Positions 9,432-21,993 are shown, counted from the first letter of the stretch. The stretch: DNA of 64,000 nt from Micromussa lordhowensis (GCA_964020085.1 OZ026599.1:23721734-23785733), one strand, 5' to 3'. Numbers and translations: made by a program. The notes: a model not told the origin generated them from the sequence alone.

Positions 9432-12155
9432 AGAGTGCGATCTTACTTTGTCCAAACTGAGCGAGGTCTTCTTTTTCTTTTCGGCAATCAGCACTTCAAA
9501 ACTTGAGAGCAAAAAGAAAACGTCTAAAAGATCACAGCCGGATGAGACTAGAGAAAGCGACGATTCGAATGAAGAATCTCAAATCAATCCTTCGCAAATC
9601 TCATCACAAGGGAAACAAATCTTTCCTGCAATATCGTATTGGCTGGCGTGTCAAACCCAGAACGGTTCTGCAGTGAATCCATTCAAGATTCAACGAGCTC
9701 TTGTAAAATATGGATTAGAGTTTTACTTGTCAAGAGCGTCGAGGAAAAAAAATTCCCACGAACTGAACCAGCTATGCCAGGTTGTGAAATACCACAAAAA
9801 TCCTTGCCTCATGAATTTCGTGGAGGCGTCCTATCAGCATTGTCTCAGGTGAGTAATTAACCTTCCAGGTTGCAGTGAGTCATTAGTTGCTTAATACTTA
9901 TGACGATAGCGTCTTTCTTAATCTTCCGAAAACAGTTAAGCCGAATAATTACAATCTGTTTTTTTCTTTCGTTTAAACATTTTCCCAAAGGCAACAGTGA
10001 ATTAAAAGTGTTAAGACATGATCAACTAGCACCTTTATTTGTCTCACTATCAGGAGTCAAGGTCGCCATCTATTTTTATTTGTAAAGTCTAATCATATGC
10101 GTTTCCGAAACGCACATATTAAAAGCTGCCAATATTTTTGGACAAAAAAAAGGAGTTTTCATTTAAATTTTGCATTCATTTGCTAGCCACACGTTGGCAT
10201 GCAAGAGACTAATCTTTCAATTGGCGAGTAGTTGTGCAGTGCAAAGAGTGTGTTGCTACTGCACAGTGCTTTATCGCTATTCGTGGGTTATTTGAAGTCA
10301 ACTATTGTCAATGAAAACACTTATACGTCTTGTTCTTCTATGGCAGAGCCCTACATGAGGAAAATGAAGTTAGCGACGACGAGCATTCTCAGCAATTCTC
10401 GGCAACAGAAAATGTGGTTTGCGTACGAGTGCTTCTTGATGAATTTAAACCCCTGGTGGCTGCATGCATCTATCCAAGAATTACGCCGGGCTGGTTTAAA
10501 AATTGATTGTTTTGGTTTGCATGAAAACGCCGACAGAACCTCGGGCGTGGCGCTACCAATTACGCTAAACAAGCCGCTGTCTTGTCCAATCACAGTTCTC
10601 TGTAATGACATTTGCGCTGCCATGAAAAAAAACTGCACTTTAGTGCGAACCGAGGGGATGTCTACAAGAAAGTGGTCGAGTCACAGTTCATCTTCAAGTT
10701 CCTATGTCCCATGAAGACATTTCTGCTGAATCTTATGGGGAATGAGACCTTTAAAGATGGCGTGTGCTACCACTGTTGAGTGAGCCAGAAAGCAATCTTA
10801 TCAGTCAGCTTAAAATCGATCGCAACCTGGTGGAAGTACAGGATGGATGGTTATGGTCTTTTTCGGCTGGATCTTTCGTTCAAGGAGTCATCCCAGAATC
10901 CGAGGTGAGTAGAACTTGCAGTTTAATCAATGATCCTTTATGTTGTATTGCTTTCTTTCGATAACCTGTTGTAACTTCTATGTGCCAAAAGGTCGATGCT
11001 GGAGGACTACCTTTACTTAATTTTCCAAATAAAGATCTTAAACTAAGTAATATTCATAACGTTTTTTTTTTAACGTAAACTTAGTCAAATACTATTAGAC
11101 ATTCAGTTATTAATTTTCTATCTTTTATGTATCGTTTCCATATATCCATTAATTTATTTTAGGTTTTAACATAATTTGTATTGATCACTGAAAAGCCCCT
11201 CAGGGTAGTATTCAATAAAGTTTCATTTCATTTCATTTGTAATTTCGTTACAATGTTTCGTAGACCGATCTTTGAAATGCACATACGCTGATGAACACAA
11301 GTATCGTTACCAAAATTGGACAAGAACGTTCAAAAAGGCATTGTCGTGTACACATTTGGATACCAAATGTTAAGGATGTAATTTAATGTCATGACACCTT
11401 GATAAGGATAATGGGGCAACATTTTATATACTAACATTGACAACCTTTTCTTCCACTGGCAGCAAGGTCTTACATCTCCACGCGCGTATGTATCCTACAA
11501 CAGCCTCGCTGATCCTGATCCTAAATACTTCAAGCAGATACTAGAGAACAGCCTCTCCGAAGAACAGGTGAAGCTGTTCTGTTTCGACATTCTTGCACTG
11601 TTTGGGAAGAAAGAACACAAACAGCCCGTTCCATGTGCCATTGGCGAGAGAGGGAAAGCGAGAGAGGCATTTACCAATCCTTGGCTTGTCGGAATGGAAA
11701 CGGAGATGGCAGAATGTAACAGGCGGCTTCAGGAGACATAAGACGCCGAAATGCGATCCGTGTTGATGAGTCTGTTAGAAATCAACAGCAACAAATTGCG
11801 TTTGTTCCAGGAGAACCAAGGAACACTCGCACTAACAGAAGCACTAACAGAAAGAAAGAAGATGTGTTTGGCGCACGGACTAGTAGAAAAGCCCTGCGTT
11901 GATAGCATAAGAGACATCTTTTCTCTCCTCCCCGTAATAGTGGAGAAAGCCGAGAACATCAGTTCCAGTGTCTCCCTCAAGTTCACTCCACCGTCGCCGT
12001 CTTACACTCCTTCGTTCGACTTTTCGTGCGCACCGTCAGCCATTCCGCTGGCCAGAACCTCGACAAAAACACCGTGTCTGACTCAGATCCCGTTGTCCAG
12101 GGGACAGAAAAAACTTTCTAGTTTTTTCCTTTCACAAGGACACTCTCGCAATTAG
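9432..12155 (+). pseudogene. SF3 helicase gene, decayed copy B
   Basis: Exon-equivalent blocks lie at 9432-9848, 10347-10904 and 11463-12155. They have good splice borders, including an acceptor GGCAG/CAAGG that copy A lacks. Lesions compared with copy A: the start and promoter are gone. A 4-bp insertion near 10465 shifts exon 2. Further indels follow near 10627 and 10760. About 940 bp carrying Walker A, Walker B and motif C are missing after the codons for CAIG (near 11642). An in-frame TAA lies near 11740. The C-terminal PIP box survives as QKKLSSFF. The copy cannot make an active helicase. Confidence 0.85.
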
Positions 12156-12462
12156 TGTTTCTTTTGCATAAATAGTTTTAGTCTCACTTATTCGAGGTCA
12201 TTTGTAAAGTGGGAACATGTAAGCAAAGAGCAGTAAAGAAACAATTTTAGAGTGGTTAATTTACATTCTGTAAATTTAGAGCAAAATGGATCTCTCAGTT
12301 GAAATGAATGCCATTTAGTATTTCTCGAGATGTTTAAGGCCCCTGTTAGAGTCGCTGTAGCTTTGGTATATGTTAATGCCCAAAAGTTTTCCAGAGTTCC
12401 ATAAAAGATGTAGTTCATCAGAAACAGAAAATATCAGTTTTTTTAGATTTCTATTAGTTTTG

Positions 12463-14271
12463 TTACGCTAGTGGTATTTTCATTCCAGCCCTTTTCTTCA
12501 GAGAGTCCGCCGTTCTTCCGTCTTGAAATTTGAATTCAAGGTCTCTCAAAATAGCAGTCCACTGTCCAAACCCGTGCTTAGTTATCCCTTTCTTTAGGAA
12601 ATCGTCCTCGTCTGTTGTGAATTTCAATGAAGGAAATGTTCCTCTGAGAGCGCAGGATTCTTAAAGGCAGGGCGTCCTTTTTGGGGGAGGATCTGATATT
12701 TTGCACTGCTTCAACTCAAGGCCCGGCGTCGGAAGTTGAATGTCTGAGTCTTGCGTGGACGGCCTCGTCGACTTCTGAACCCTTTGCAACTTGAAGTTTT
12801 TGTAGGCACTCGTGACCCTTCAAAGCAACTTCTCGGGATCGTTGCCTTTGATAGTGCACTTTAGCAACAGCAGAGATGTGTTTTTGGTCCTCCGACAAAA
12901 TCCTCTGCTCCTCGCTAGTGAGCTCATTGAGGCTCTGCGTTTCAACAATTTGGTGAGAACGCTTGGGATGACATTTACCATGTTGGCCTCCATTTCTGTT
13001 GACGAGAACTAAATCGCACTTGGGTTTAAGCAAAGGTCTAACGTACGAGATGTATCCATTGAGCACTTCCATGTTTGCATAGGTCAGAATCAAAGAATCA
13101 AATCCATACTTTCCAGCAGTCTTGAACGTTTTCTGATCAATGAATCCGCCCTTTTCCTTAGCTGAATTTTATCTTATTTACATATATTAGCTATTTTTCC
13201 CGTGTATTTTAGTGTAATTTTATTGTACATAGTTGTGTTTTGGAGGGCCACAAGTTTATTAGCCTTGGGCTATTACGTGCTACCCTCCTTTATAAATAAA
13301 GGCTTTATTATTATTATTATTATTATTATGTCCACCGTCAAATATTGGTAAGTCACGGGACGCTACCCCTTCACTTTGATGAAGTGATACATGGCTACAA
13401 ATGTCGTGGCAAATGTCAGGTCCGAGGGGTTAACTTGAGCTGGACTCGATTTGCAAATCTTCAAGGTATTTTCGTAGCGCAGCAGATGGAATTTCACCAC
13501 CTCCAGCAACTCCTCCATTGTTGCCAAAGTGGCCTCTTGCTTCAAGTGTTTCAATGTCTAAATATTGTGTCCACTGCAATCTCATCATCTTTGCAACCGT
13601 CTTTCGCGCTCTTTTAAGGTACAGCTCTGTTGCAGAGAACTTTCGAAAGACTGCCTCGGATGCGCAATGAAGTTTTCTGAAGTCGATCATTTCAGAAATA
13701 GCATTTATGTAGCCCAAGCGCCCACCATGACCGAGCTTGCATTCGTCTTTTAAGTAGTCGATAAACTTGAACAAAAAATTTGGAGAACACAAACTAAAGT
13801 CCAGCACGTCAAAAGTCAACTCTTCCTTGTCTTCACAGCAAAATCTAAGAAACTTAAAGCGTCTTGTCACTATTTGTTGAGCTGCGCGATCTTTTTTGCA
13901 ACCGCCACCACTTCCCGTCAACCATTTCGTGAATACTTTGCCAATGTCAGTCGACAATGAAAATGAGAGAAGCAACTTTACGGCATGCTTTGTGGTTGTT
14001 GAATTCCGTTTTCCAATGGAAACGTTCTTGCAACCTTTTACGGATCTGTGATTTCTTTCGAATTGGGCTTTTCGTCAAAGTAAAAGAACCAACTGTGCTT
14101 GGTATTAACATGTTTTCTGCATCCTCTTTGACTTTGAAATCCATCATGGTCACACTGTTGTATTGGGCAGTGATACAAACTGTCGGTTTCATCCTTTTCC
14201 AAGTGAAGCCGTTTTGGTTTGGTTGATGCTCCATCGATATCCGACCAATTGACTTTGCACTTCTTGCTCAT
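12463..14271 (-). pseudogene. Tyrosine recombinase gene, decayed copy B
   Basis: It aligns along its length with 6317-8032. The C2H2 finger (near 14130-14200), the N-terminal half and the Myb/SANT-like C-terminus (12480-12630) are recognisable. A LINE 3' end replaces the R-box neighbourhood at 13166-13328. A deletion near 12970 removes the segment holding the HPTR box, and several frameshifts are present. No functional product is expected. Confidence 0.85.
13166..13328 (+). mobile_element. LINE 3' end with (ATT)n tail, inserted in the copy B recombinase
   Basis: About 160 bp absent from the equivalent place in copy A (agctg joins to atgtcca there). It ends with cctttataaataaagg and a run of ATT triplets, the tail type of CR1/L2-like LINEs, and looks like a severely 5'-truncated insertion. 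No ORF is present. Confidence 0.65.
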
Positions 14272-14554
14272 TTTGTCTTTGTAAGAGCATTTGGCCAACA
14301 CAATCTCCGCTCAATCTGAACCAAAACCAAGGAACTGATGGCTAATAAAGGACCTGCATACGGTATATGTTTGTATTTGCCAAGGCATGCCCCTACTTGC
14401 CCGCCCTCATTACTATTGTGCAAAATTCATAGCAGTTAGATGCAACCAAACTTGCCCGAGCACGTCTGTGCGCGCCCCATTCTTTGCCTTGGTCATAAAA
14501 GACACCTTAATTTGGGACCAAAATAGGAATGCGAAACAAAATGGTCTGAAATCT

Positions 14555-15090
14555 GTTCCCAAATCTCCAATTTGGGAACGATATGTTCCAATCCCAGATA
14601 GGAACTCGGAAACAAATAGGTCCTAACTTATCCATTCGGGAACAAAGTGTTCCATTTACAGATAGAAACTTGGAACTAAACAGTCCTAATTCACCAATTT
14701 GGGAACAATGCGTTCGATTTACAGATAGGAACTCGGAACAAAACAGTCCTAAATGTCCAACTGTGGAACAAACTGTTCCATTTATAGATAGGAACTCGGA
14801 ACAAAAAGTCGCCAAATTGGTCCTAAATGATCAATTTGGGAACAAACTGTACCATTCACAGCTGGGAATTCGGAACAACACGGTCCTAAATTATCAAATA
14901 AAGAACAATATGTTCCATTCACAGATGAACATTCGGAACAAAACGGACCTAATTTACTAATTTAGGAACGAATCGTTCCATTTACAGATAGGAACTCGGA
15001 ACAAAACAGACATAAATGACCAATTTAGGAACAATGTGTTCCACGCACATATAGGAACTCGGAACAAGACAGCCCATTTACAGTTGGGAA
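14555..15090. repeat. Diverged 63-bp repeat array, copy C
   Basis: About eight units of the same repeat family with many substitutions and small indels. It is clearly older or less homogenised than the arrays at 51 and 8278. The repeated GGAAC/TGTTCC boxes remain visible. Confidence 0.85.
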
Positions 15091-15340
15091 CTTGGAACGA
15101 AATGCTCCTGTTTTGCCCTAGAGTGAACGTTTCGTTCCTACCTTGTATAAAAGCTGGTCCTCTTAGAGTCAATAGGAACGCAAAAACGAGGAACAGACGA
15201 TACTAGCGGAACGTTCCTTTTGATATATCGGAAGCGTACGATAAACGCTTGGGTGAAATGGAAGCAATCTTTAAAATCTGCTAAAGTTTATTTCGCAAAA
15301 AGGCAACAAAACAGGCTGTGATGAAATTTTGGAAAAAATA
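15091..15340. promoter_or_regulatory. Leader of copy C, truncated
   Basis: It matches 476-780 with gaps, retains GGAACGTTCC at 15208-15217, and has TATAAAAG near 15146. The match ends where the GAA tract begins. It is the last trace of the element at this locus. Confidence 0.5.
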
Positions 15341-15342
15341 GA

Positions 15343-15343
15343 G

Positions 15344-15375
<32 letters not shown>

Positions 15376-15450
15376 AGAAGAAGAAGAAGAAGAAGAAGAA
15401 GAAGAAGAAGAAGAAGAAGAAGAAGAAGAAGAAGAAGAAGAAGAAGAAGA
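15343..15450. repeat. (GAA)n microsatellite
   Basis: About 35 nearly perfect GAA triplets. They create spurious long Ser, Phe or Glu runs in different frames. The tract marks the right end of copy C. Confidence 0.95.
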
Positions 15451-16573
15451 ATTCGCTGCCCCGCTCAACCGAATATAAAACATTTTTCATGTAATGGGCA
15501 ACCACTTATGAGGTGTGTCAACACGAGCCGTGTATAGCCCTCTTTATTATGGCTCATCAATCAAAGTTACATAGGATTATCAACAAATCTCTGCGCAAAA
15601 TAACAATAACTAAGAAAAAATGAAGAATAACTTGTAGAGTATAGCATAAAGTTTAAAACAATCTGAACATAAGCTAGTATAATGTGACTACAAAACATGA
15701 CAAGCCAATACTTGAATACTGATCGAATTTTAGTTATTGGGTATTTAATTTAGAGGGTGAGGAGGCGATCGTATGACTCGAATGAATACAAATGAAGACA
15801 ACGAAATATATATACCGACGCCTTACTAATGAAGCGTTGTGACAAAGTGCCACATAGCACCCAAAAAGGAGGTTACGTAACCAATGATAAATACATTGAA
15901 GTTAAGCACATAACCATCTCCAAAGTTAACAGTACACGTAGAAAAACTACAGCCCATCTGCTTGGAATTCAGACTTTTTGGATCGTTTTCAGTATAATAT
16001 AAGCTAGCTAGTTGATTACACAGAAACGCTTTATGTGCAGCTAAAGATATGTAAATAAGCAACGTAAAAACAGAACAAGAAAACAGTTAAAACCTGCATG
16101 TGAATGAGGAGGAAATCGTCAGTCCAGGTTTTTTCTAGCCTGTGTAGGGGAGGAGGGCGGCTGTACACAGCCTACTTTTCTCCATTGGGCTTTGGAACGA
16201 AGCGTAACCTAACATGGCAAAGTCACTTTTAAAATACTAAAGCCAGAACAGAAATTCCCTTAAAATGTGTAACTTAGTGCGAAAAAAATCGTCATTTGTT
16301 ATTTTCTTGTCTCTTACGTCTATATCGTCCAAGTTGTTCAAAGCCCGATTAAGCTAAGAATTTTTATTTCAGTTTTGTAACTTTTCGGTTAGGTTTTCTG
16401 TTTATATTGCTTTTTCTTACATAAGCAGTGCAAAACATTTGTATCCAAGAAAAAGGTATAGGTCGACTTCTAATTCTGGATTGGCATCAACCGACATTCG
16501 AACAATCCATCCATGTTGACTACCACGAACAGCGCACAATGCATTAGCAAAGACAACAGCTCCTAAAGTAGTA
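15451..16573. other. Noncoding stretch downstream of the bHLH gene
   Basis: AT-rich and without a supportable gene. It presumably includes the 3' untranslated part of the minus-strand bHLH gene. A 78-codon frame at 15826-16062 has no recognisable features. Confidence 0.4.
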
Positions 16574-16996
16574 CTAACATGTTTCTAACAACTCATGTAA
16601 TGTAGCGATGTAGCTCTTTGCCAGTCTTAGAGTTTGGATTCTTGACAGCCTTTCTCCGGGCTCTCTCTCGGAAAAGTAATCAGGTATTACGCTGCGAAGC
16701 ACGTTAAACCCTTCCTTCAGACGCGTCTGCCTTTTGCGCTCTCTTTTTCGATTCCTTTCTCTTCGAATAGTCAATGGCATTTTCGAGGATTGGTGACCAC
16801 TGAAATACATAGTTTGCTCGGTCTCTTGTTGAAATTGCTCCACACTTTCTCTTTGCAGCAGTATTTCCAAAGCGGGAGAACAGTGTGGGATGAGCGAACA
16901 ATTTTGTAGCAGCTCTTGATTGTATTGTGTTTGTTCCATTGGATTATTTACTTGTACTGATGCTTCGGCGGGGACATACGTTTGGTTGAACTGCAT
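16574..16996 (-). CDS. Basic helix-loop-helix transcription factor (Hand/Twist/Ptf1-like group)
   Basis: The frame encodes 140 residues with an intact C-terminal bHLH domain at about residues 78-138. The basic region is RRERNRKRERKRQ, helix 1 contains GFNVLRSVIP, and helix 2 contains RLSRIQTLRLAKSYIATL. Helix 2 resembles group A factors such as Hand, Ptf1/Fer and Twist; the exact family is not settled. The protein ends right after helix 2. The N-terminal 75 residues are Gln-rich and low in known motifs. It should bind E-boxes as a dimer in the nucleus. A strong pyrimidine tract and TTTAG lie directly before the ATG on the minus strand, so the ATG may open a downstream exon with an untranslated or further coding exon beyond 16997. 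This is the only clearly intact host-type gene in the window. Confidence 0.85.
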   Translation of the reverse strand: MQFNQTYVPAEASVQVNNPMEQTQYNQELLQNCSLIPHCSPALEILLQRESVEQFQQETEQTMYFSGHQSSKMPLTIRRERNRKRERKRQTRLKEGFNVLRSVIPDYFSEREPGERLSRIQTLRLAKSYIATLHELLETC

Positions 16997-17946
16997 CTAA
17001 AGGGAATTGAGAAGAGAGTGAAAAGGGAGGTTAATTAATTTACACAACCCGGGTAGAGCCAGGTATAAAAGTGACGGGGATCATAGTCCGATAAAAAGAA
17101 AGGACCCTTGAAAGCTACTAAAATGTGGTTTTGAGGACCCAGAAGGTATCGAGGTAGCCTGGACATAACTCAAAGAGTATTGTTTTGGATTAAACACCTT
17201 GAGCGAAACTGAGGCACAAGCTTTATAACCTCCAAAAGCTTCGACGACTACCCCCAATCGCCGTTACGTAACTGAAGTGGAGTTCCCATCCCAGCTCCCA
17301 TGATTATAAAGCCCAGAGAAACGTCGCACGGGCTTCTTTTCATGTTTTTCTATGTCTCTAAGACGCTGATGAGCTGATTATTACATAGCGCGCGCGCTGG
17401 TCCTACGCCATCAAGATAAAAATCTCTACGTATGCACGGCCGTGCGTAAATATAATAACATGACGTGTGCAATTTCAATTCAATTTAGCTGCAGCATTTC
17501 TGTCGAATTTAGCCGTGAGTTCTTTTTGTCAAAGTTTCGGCAATGTGGAAATCATTCTGAACAATCCAAATCCGACTTTGAGCCTTTGACTTTTGCCAAG
17601 CTAAGATCGTTACTAAACCTAGACTATTTTGATTTTGTTTGCCTACATTGTGTATGTTTGAGTTTTTTTTTTTTTTTCACATTTGCACTAAGTTGTAGAA
17701 GCGAGCTTATTATTGAAAATTTTCGAACAGTGTGCAATAAACTTGAACTTGAACTTGGAACCAGATAAATCGTTTTTGGTCAACTGTTGCTCAACTGGTT
17801 GTGGCGTGTTTTTAAGCAGACAATAGGATCCTTTGTTTTCTTTCACTGTATATTGCGAGAAGTCTGTCAATCACAAAGAAAACATATCTTAGCGTCGAAG
17901 AGTTTGTCAATATGTTATAAAAGAATTGGTTTATACTTTAAGCTGT
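16997..17946. other. Upstream region of the bHLH gene; LINE-like tail near its end
   Basis: No exon could be supported. TATAAAAG near 17063 lies on the plus strand. Repeated cttgaa units at about 17737-17758 after ataaa look like the 3' tail of a truncated retroposon. A poly-T run lies at 17665-17680. Confidence 0.35.
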
Positions 17947-18091
17947 GCGTAGTTCGAGTTATGGATGCACTTGGGAAATTTGGAGAGCACTCCAGAAGCT
18001 ACATTTGCGCTTCGCTGGGCCACGAGCAACTATTACGCTTGTGTCGTGCTCTCCAAACTTCCCGCGTGCATCCATAACTCGCTATACGCAG
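17947..18091. repeat. 145-bp foldback hairpin
   Basis: Arms of about 45 bp (17947-17992 and 18047-18091) are inverse complements with a few mismatches, around a loop of about 55 bp. The arm centres read gagttatggatgca and tgcatccataactc. This could be a small MITE or an RNA hairpin source. No flanking target duplication was seen. Confidence 0.75.
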
Positions 18092-18116
18092 GCTAAACAT
18101 GAACCTAATCTTTAAT

Positions 18117-21100
18117 ACGATCAGACTCCTCTGTGCCCTGAAGATTACGAAGAGTCGCCTTTTATACTGTATTTTGCAAGAAAGCAACGATTATGAATCC
18201 GGATTTAGGCTTTTTATGCACCTTGATCCAGGTGGAGAATGGACTCTTCTGGTTCATTTTACATTTTCGATATTTTTTTTTAAACAACTAAAAGTCTTTA
18301 CCCGAAAAACGTGTCTTCAGAGTAAAACTGGATACCATTGAGTTCAACTCTGACAAACTTTGCTGGGTTTTAACACGAGTGAACTAATCTTTTCCTGTCG
18401 TTCGTGGCCTCTATGTGAATCTGCTCGAATTAATTACGCGAATTTGACATATTTGATAATCAACATTACCACGCCGCACCATTCAGGAGCTTCGTTCCGG
18501 TTAGGCCCGCTGGCAAGACTCAAGACTTGACATGTCATATTAAGTGTATAGTTAAATGTGCAATTTTGAACTCACGCTAGCAATTCATGCGCTACATGTT
18601 TTCCTACACAGGATCTTGCTTAGCCTGCGCGGCAAGCGTTCGCAAACGAAATACGAACTTTCACATCATGGATCTAGTCACAAAGAAACAGGCGCTTTGC
18701 CAAAATCGTATTACACGTGCATAATTAGACATGCGTGTTGCAGACACCTGTCTCCACAAGCGCCTCTTTGGGTAGATTTGCATGTCAATTCAAGTCATTG
18801 TCATGTAATGTATCCTTGAGCAAGGATACCTGCCTTCATATGTAACTTTGACGAGCACAAGCCATGCATGTTCCTTCAAATGACTGCACAAGCCACAAAC
18901 CAATAAATCACGATTTTGATTAAAAATTCACTTTCGCTTTCTCTAAGCTTAAGGTAGCTCATAACTAAATGGTGCAAGAAGCAGTCAAAAGATCAAAAGA
19001 TTAAAAGCTGAACTTCTTTACGGAGTTTCAAGTCAGTGTAATATTCTGTATTCAAGTTATCCAAACAAGATTCAGAGAGGGCAGTATGGAAACATTATAT
19101 TTTTGTCTTGCGGAAGGACGCTAGTATTGGGGCCGAAAATCAACGAGAACGTCTGCAATAAACTTTAATTTTGTTCTAATAAGTTAACAGTGGTACAAGA
19201 ACTCCATACAACAGTTCAAAAAAAATTCTTTAAAACCGAAGGAAGCTACAGAGCTAGCTGAAATCTGGTAATAAAATGGATATTGAGGGCATCTTATAGC
19301 TGATGAAGATAAAAATTCAGGGTGAGAATTAAAAAATAAAAAAAGAATTTTTTTTTTTTTTTGTTAAACCGACTGGAAGCAAGGCCAACATCATCGGCTA
19401 GCTCAGCATTTCAGTTACTTCTACTCTTATTAAATGAAGTATTTCCTTTACTTACTTACTTATTTGCTTACTTAAATACGCACTTACTTATTGTTTTGCA
19501 ATCTCTCTCTTTTCGGTATGGAAAAGCTATACGCTTTTATTTTGGTCTTGGCCCTTCTCTAGTGTGTTGAAAATACATTGAAGACCTCTCACGCCTGTTG
19601 TACACGGACTATTTCACACTTTCAGAATTACATTACCGGTTTTTTGTTATCTCAAGAATTTTCCAAGCGTTATCCCAAGTGTCTGAGTGGAGAGAAGCCC
19701 TGATTTCTCAGGAACACAGCAGAGAAACGCTTGTTAGCTCTTCAATGTAAAGTGCTCGAAGCTTGAAGTTCTCCTAAGCAGTGACCATTTCCCCTTATCC
19801 TATCCCTTATTATATTTTTGTTCTGAAACGTTTTAAACGTTTGACCAGAACGTTTTTAGGGTCGAAAACATGCATTTTTATGGCATGCTCAAACTTAGAA
19901 AGCTCGTAGACTGGAAATTCAAAACAGTCTTCAAGAGTTTAAGGAGCTCGTCCCGTTGCAATTTTGCAACGATTTTTGACTGCAAGGCATTTAGCAAATT
20001 TAAATCTAACCGAAATAGACATGATGAACTGATAACATGCCCAAGCTCAAACGATTTGTGTATACTACATATTAAAGTAATTCTATGAGTCGATTGACAT
20101 TTCCTAATAAACATGAATACTCTCAGGGTGTTTGGATGTGTTTATTTTCTCGAAATTGTCGGAGTTTCCAACGAGATAGAAATGATTCGTGGAGTTGCTT
20201 AGCATTTCCAAGCAAACATAGAACACTCTCAAGAGGTTTGAATAAGAGTTTCTATCGAAAATCTGTGAAAATTTCAGACTTCAGGGTATTTAGTCGAGAA
20301 CGTTTTACAATCAATAATAAAATCTAGGCACATAAAAAAGTGTTCAGAGCCAATTTATGACAGTTAAAAATAAAAGACATATTAATAACAATTTCCAATT
20401 GTCAAGAAAAAATGATTCACCTTCTCTTATCGAGCAAACAGTTCTTTGTCCCTCATCGGCACTTTAAGTAACTCTGTACTCTTTGCGGAGAACTTGAAAA
20501 CCCCTTAAAGGAATGGAGTGAAATGGAAATTTTGATCGACGATAATTGACATGGTAATAGCGCCCGTATGTGCCATTCTGTCAGCTGTTGTTGAGAGCCG
20601 TCGCTCAACCGTGTTGTATTCTATTATTATAATTGTTTTTATTACCTTATGAGTCTGAAAGACAATGTGGTTTCCGTTTTGTGTACTGAACGATTAAGTA
20701 CTACACAGTTATCTTTATCTGGCTTTGTTTGACGATTATATGATAGTTCAACATTGTTGCGGCATTATAGAGGTATTTGTGGGGGAGAAGAGAGTAGTAT
20801 ACGAATCTTTCGAATTCTTCCGTGCTGTTAGCAACAGACAGAGGTCTGCCATATTTAGATAACATCTCAAAAGGTCATAATGTTATTTTGTTCCATTGAG
20901 AGGGGTAGACAATGTGGTCTGCCGCAAAACTCAGTATATAGCTGCAATTGGGTATAGGTTTTTAATTTTTAGACTCGACCACATCAGCGTTCCTGTGATA
21001 TTTTTATACAAATTAAATGAATGCTTTACCTTCTGTTTAGTCATTGAAAGCATTATGATACCTTTACACTGTAAGTATTATTTGTTTCACTCAAGAATAG

Positions 21101-21260
21101 CGCTTTTGAGGAGATTGATGTAGGTGATGAGAATAACGATACTTATCAGCACACACCCAGTGCGAGCTCAAGAGGATTGCCAAATGCTTCTTGAATAAAA
21201 TGTTCTATGTTTTATCCGACCCCAAGACAAGTAATACGTTGTGTTGGTGTGCTGAAAGAT
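18117..21260. repeat. Segmental duplication, copy 1
   Basis: About 3.1 kb that align in order and orientation with 26911-30010, with substitutions and indels throughout. Matching blocks start at cagactcctctgtgccctg, pass ccacgccgcaccattcag and end near tgttctatgtt. No coding frame is shared between the two copies, so the duplicated sequence is probably noncoding or an old repeat. Confidence 0.75.
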
Positions 21261-21475
21261 AAACAGATGAGGGTTGAAGAGCGTCAATTAAAATTTAAAC
21301 GGTTGATTTTAACGTTAATAACTCTCGGCGACATTCTGTCCAAGAAACATCATCGAATTGATTAAGGACGGTGCTTACTTTTCAGTGTTAGTACGCACAA
21401 GTTTCGCGCATCATGGAAGTTATGGTCTACACACCAAGCGCGCGCTTGGGTTGACAGTGGTAAGGTAATCAACTA

Positions 21476-21993
21476 CGCTATCGTTCTTGTAATGGCTTTG
21501 CTGCGAAAGTTTATCTCCGAGACTTTCAGTTTATTCTTGTCGAGTAAATAATATTTTTGAGCGGATAGCTTCCAAACATGCAAGTCGAAACGTTAATCGT
21601 GAAGATGGCTTGCTTGAGCGTAAAAGACATCGAAGCTATTATGTTTTTATCTGACTTTGGCGACGAGCGAAAATCATGATATTCGGCTTAGCTGAGTGCT
21701 CGAGGTTTCCGCTCCGTTAGTCACGCACTGAATCCACTTTCGCCCTAGATTTGCATACAAACTCGAACGGAAAAGCCCATGGGACAGCTCTACCATTGAA
21801 ATGACAACAATAGAAGTTCGGAGGACTAATTAATTTAAACACGCGACAATAAATTGTTTTCTTGAAGATTACTTTATTGCTTGTTAATAGTGAATACACA
21901 CAGATTTGAAATGAACACACCAAAATTAATACAACTACAACATGTTTAGGAGTAAAGTATCAGGAAATTAGGATGCAATCAATCGTCTTCATC
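21476..21993. repeat. Left terminal inverted repeat of the Polinton-like element
   Basis: Nearly perfect inverse match to 26012-26529. It starts cgctatcgttcttg at its outer end. The inner end covers the last codons and stop of the minus-strand gene ending at 21979. Confidence 0.93.

Larger units (their letters stand above)
51..15340. mobile_element. Three head-to-tail copies of an SF3-helicase/tyrosine-recombinase element
   Basis: Copy A spans about 51-8277, copy B 8278-14560 and copy C 14560-15340. All start with the same 63-bp repeat array and leader and lie in the same orientation. A and B share, in order: array, leader, plus-strand SF3 helicase gene, minus-strand tyrosine recombinase gene, and a spacer of about 240 bp running into the next array. 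C is cut off at a GAA tract. No terminal inverted repeats are visible, as expected for tyrosine-recombinase elements such as Cryptons. The head-to-tail order would fit integration of circular forms or unequal exchange between arrays. I do not recognise the family by name. Its unity is well supported by the A/B/C alignment; the mechanism is inferred. Confidence 0.8.

Noticed and set aside
15271..15505. Poly-Ser and poly-Phe ORFs
   Set aside because: Produced by the GAA microsatellite.
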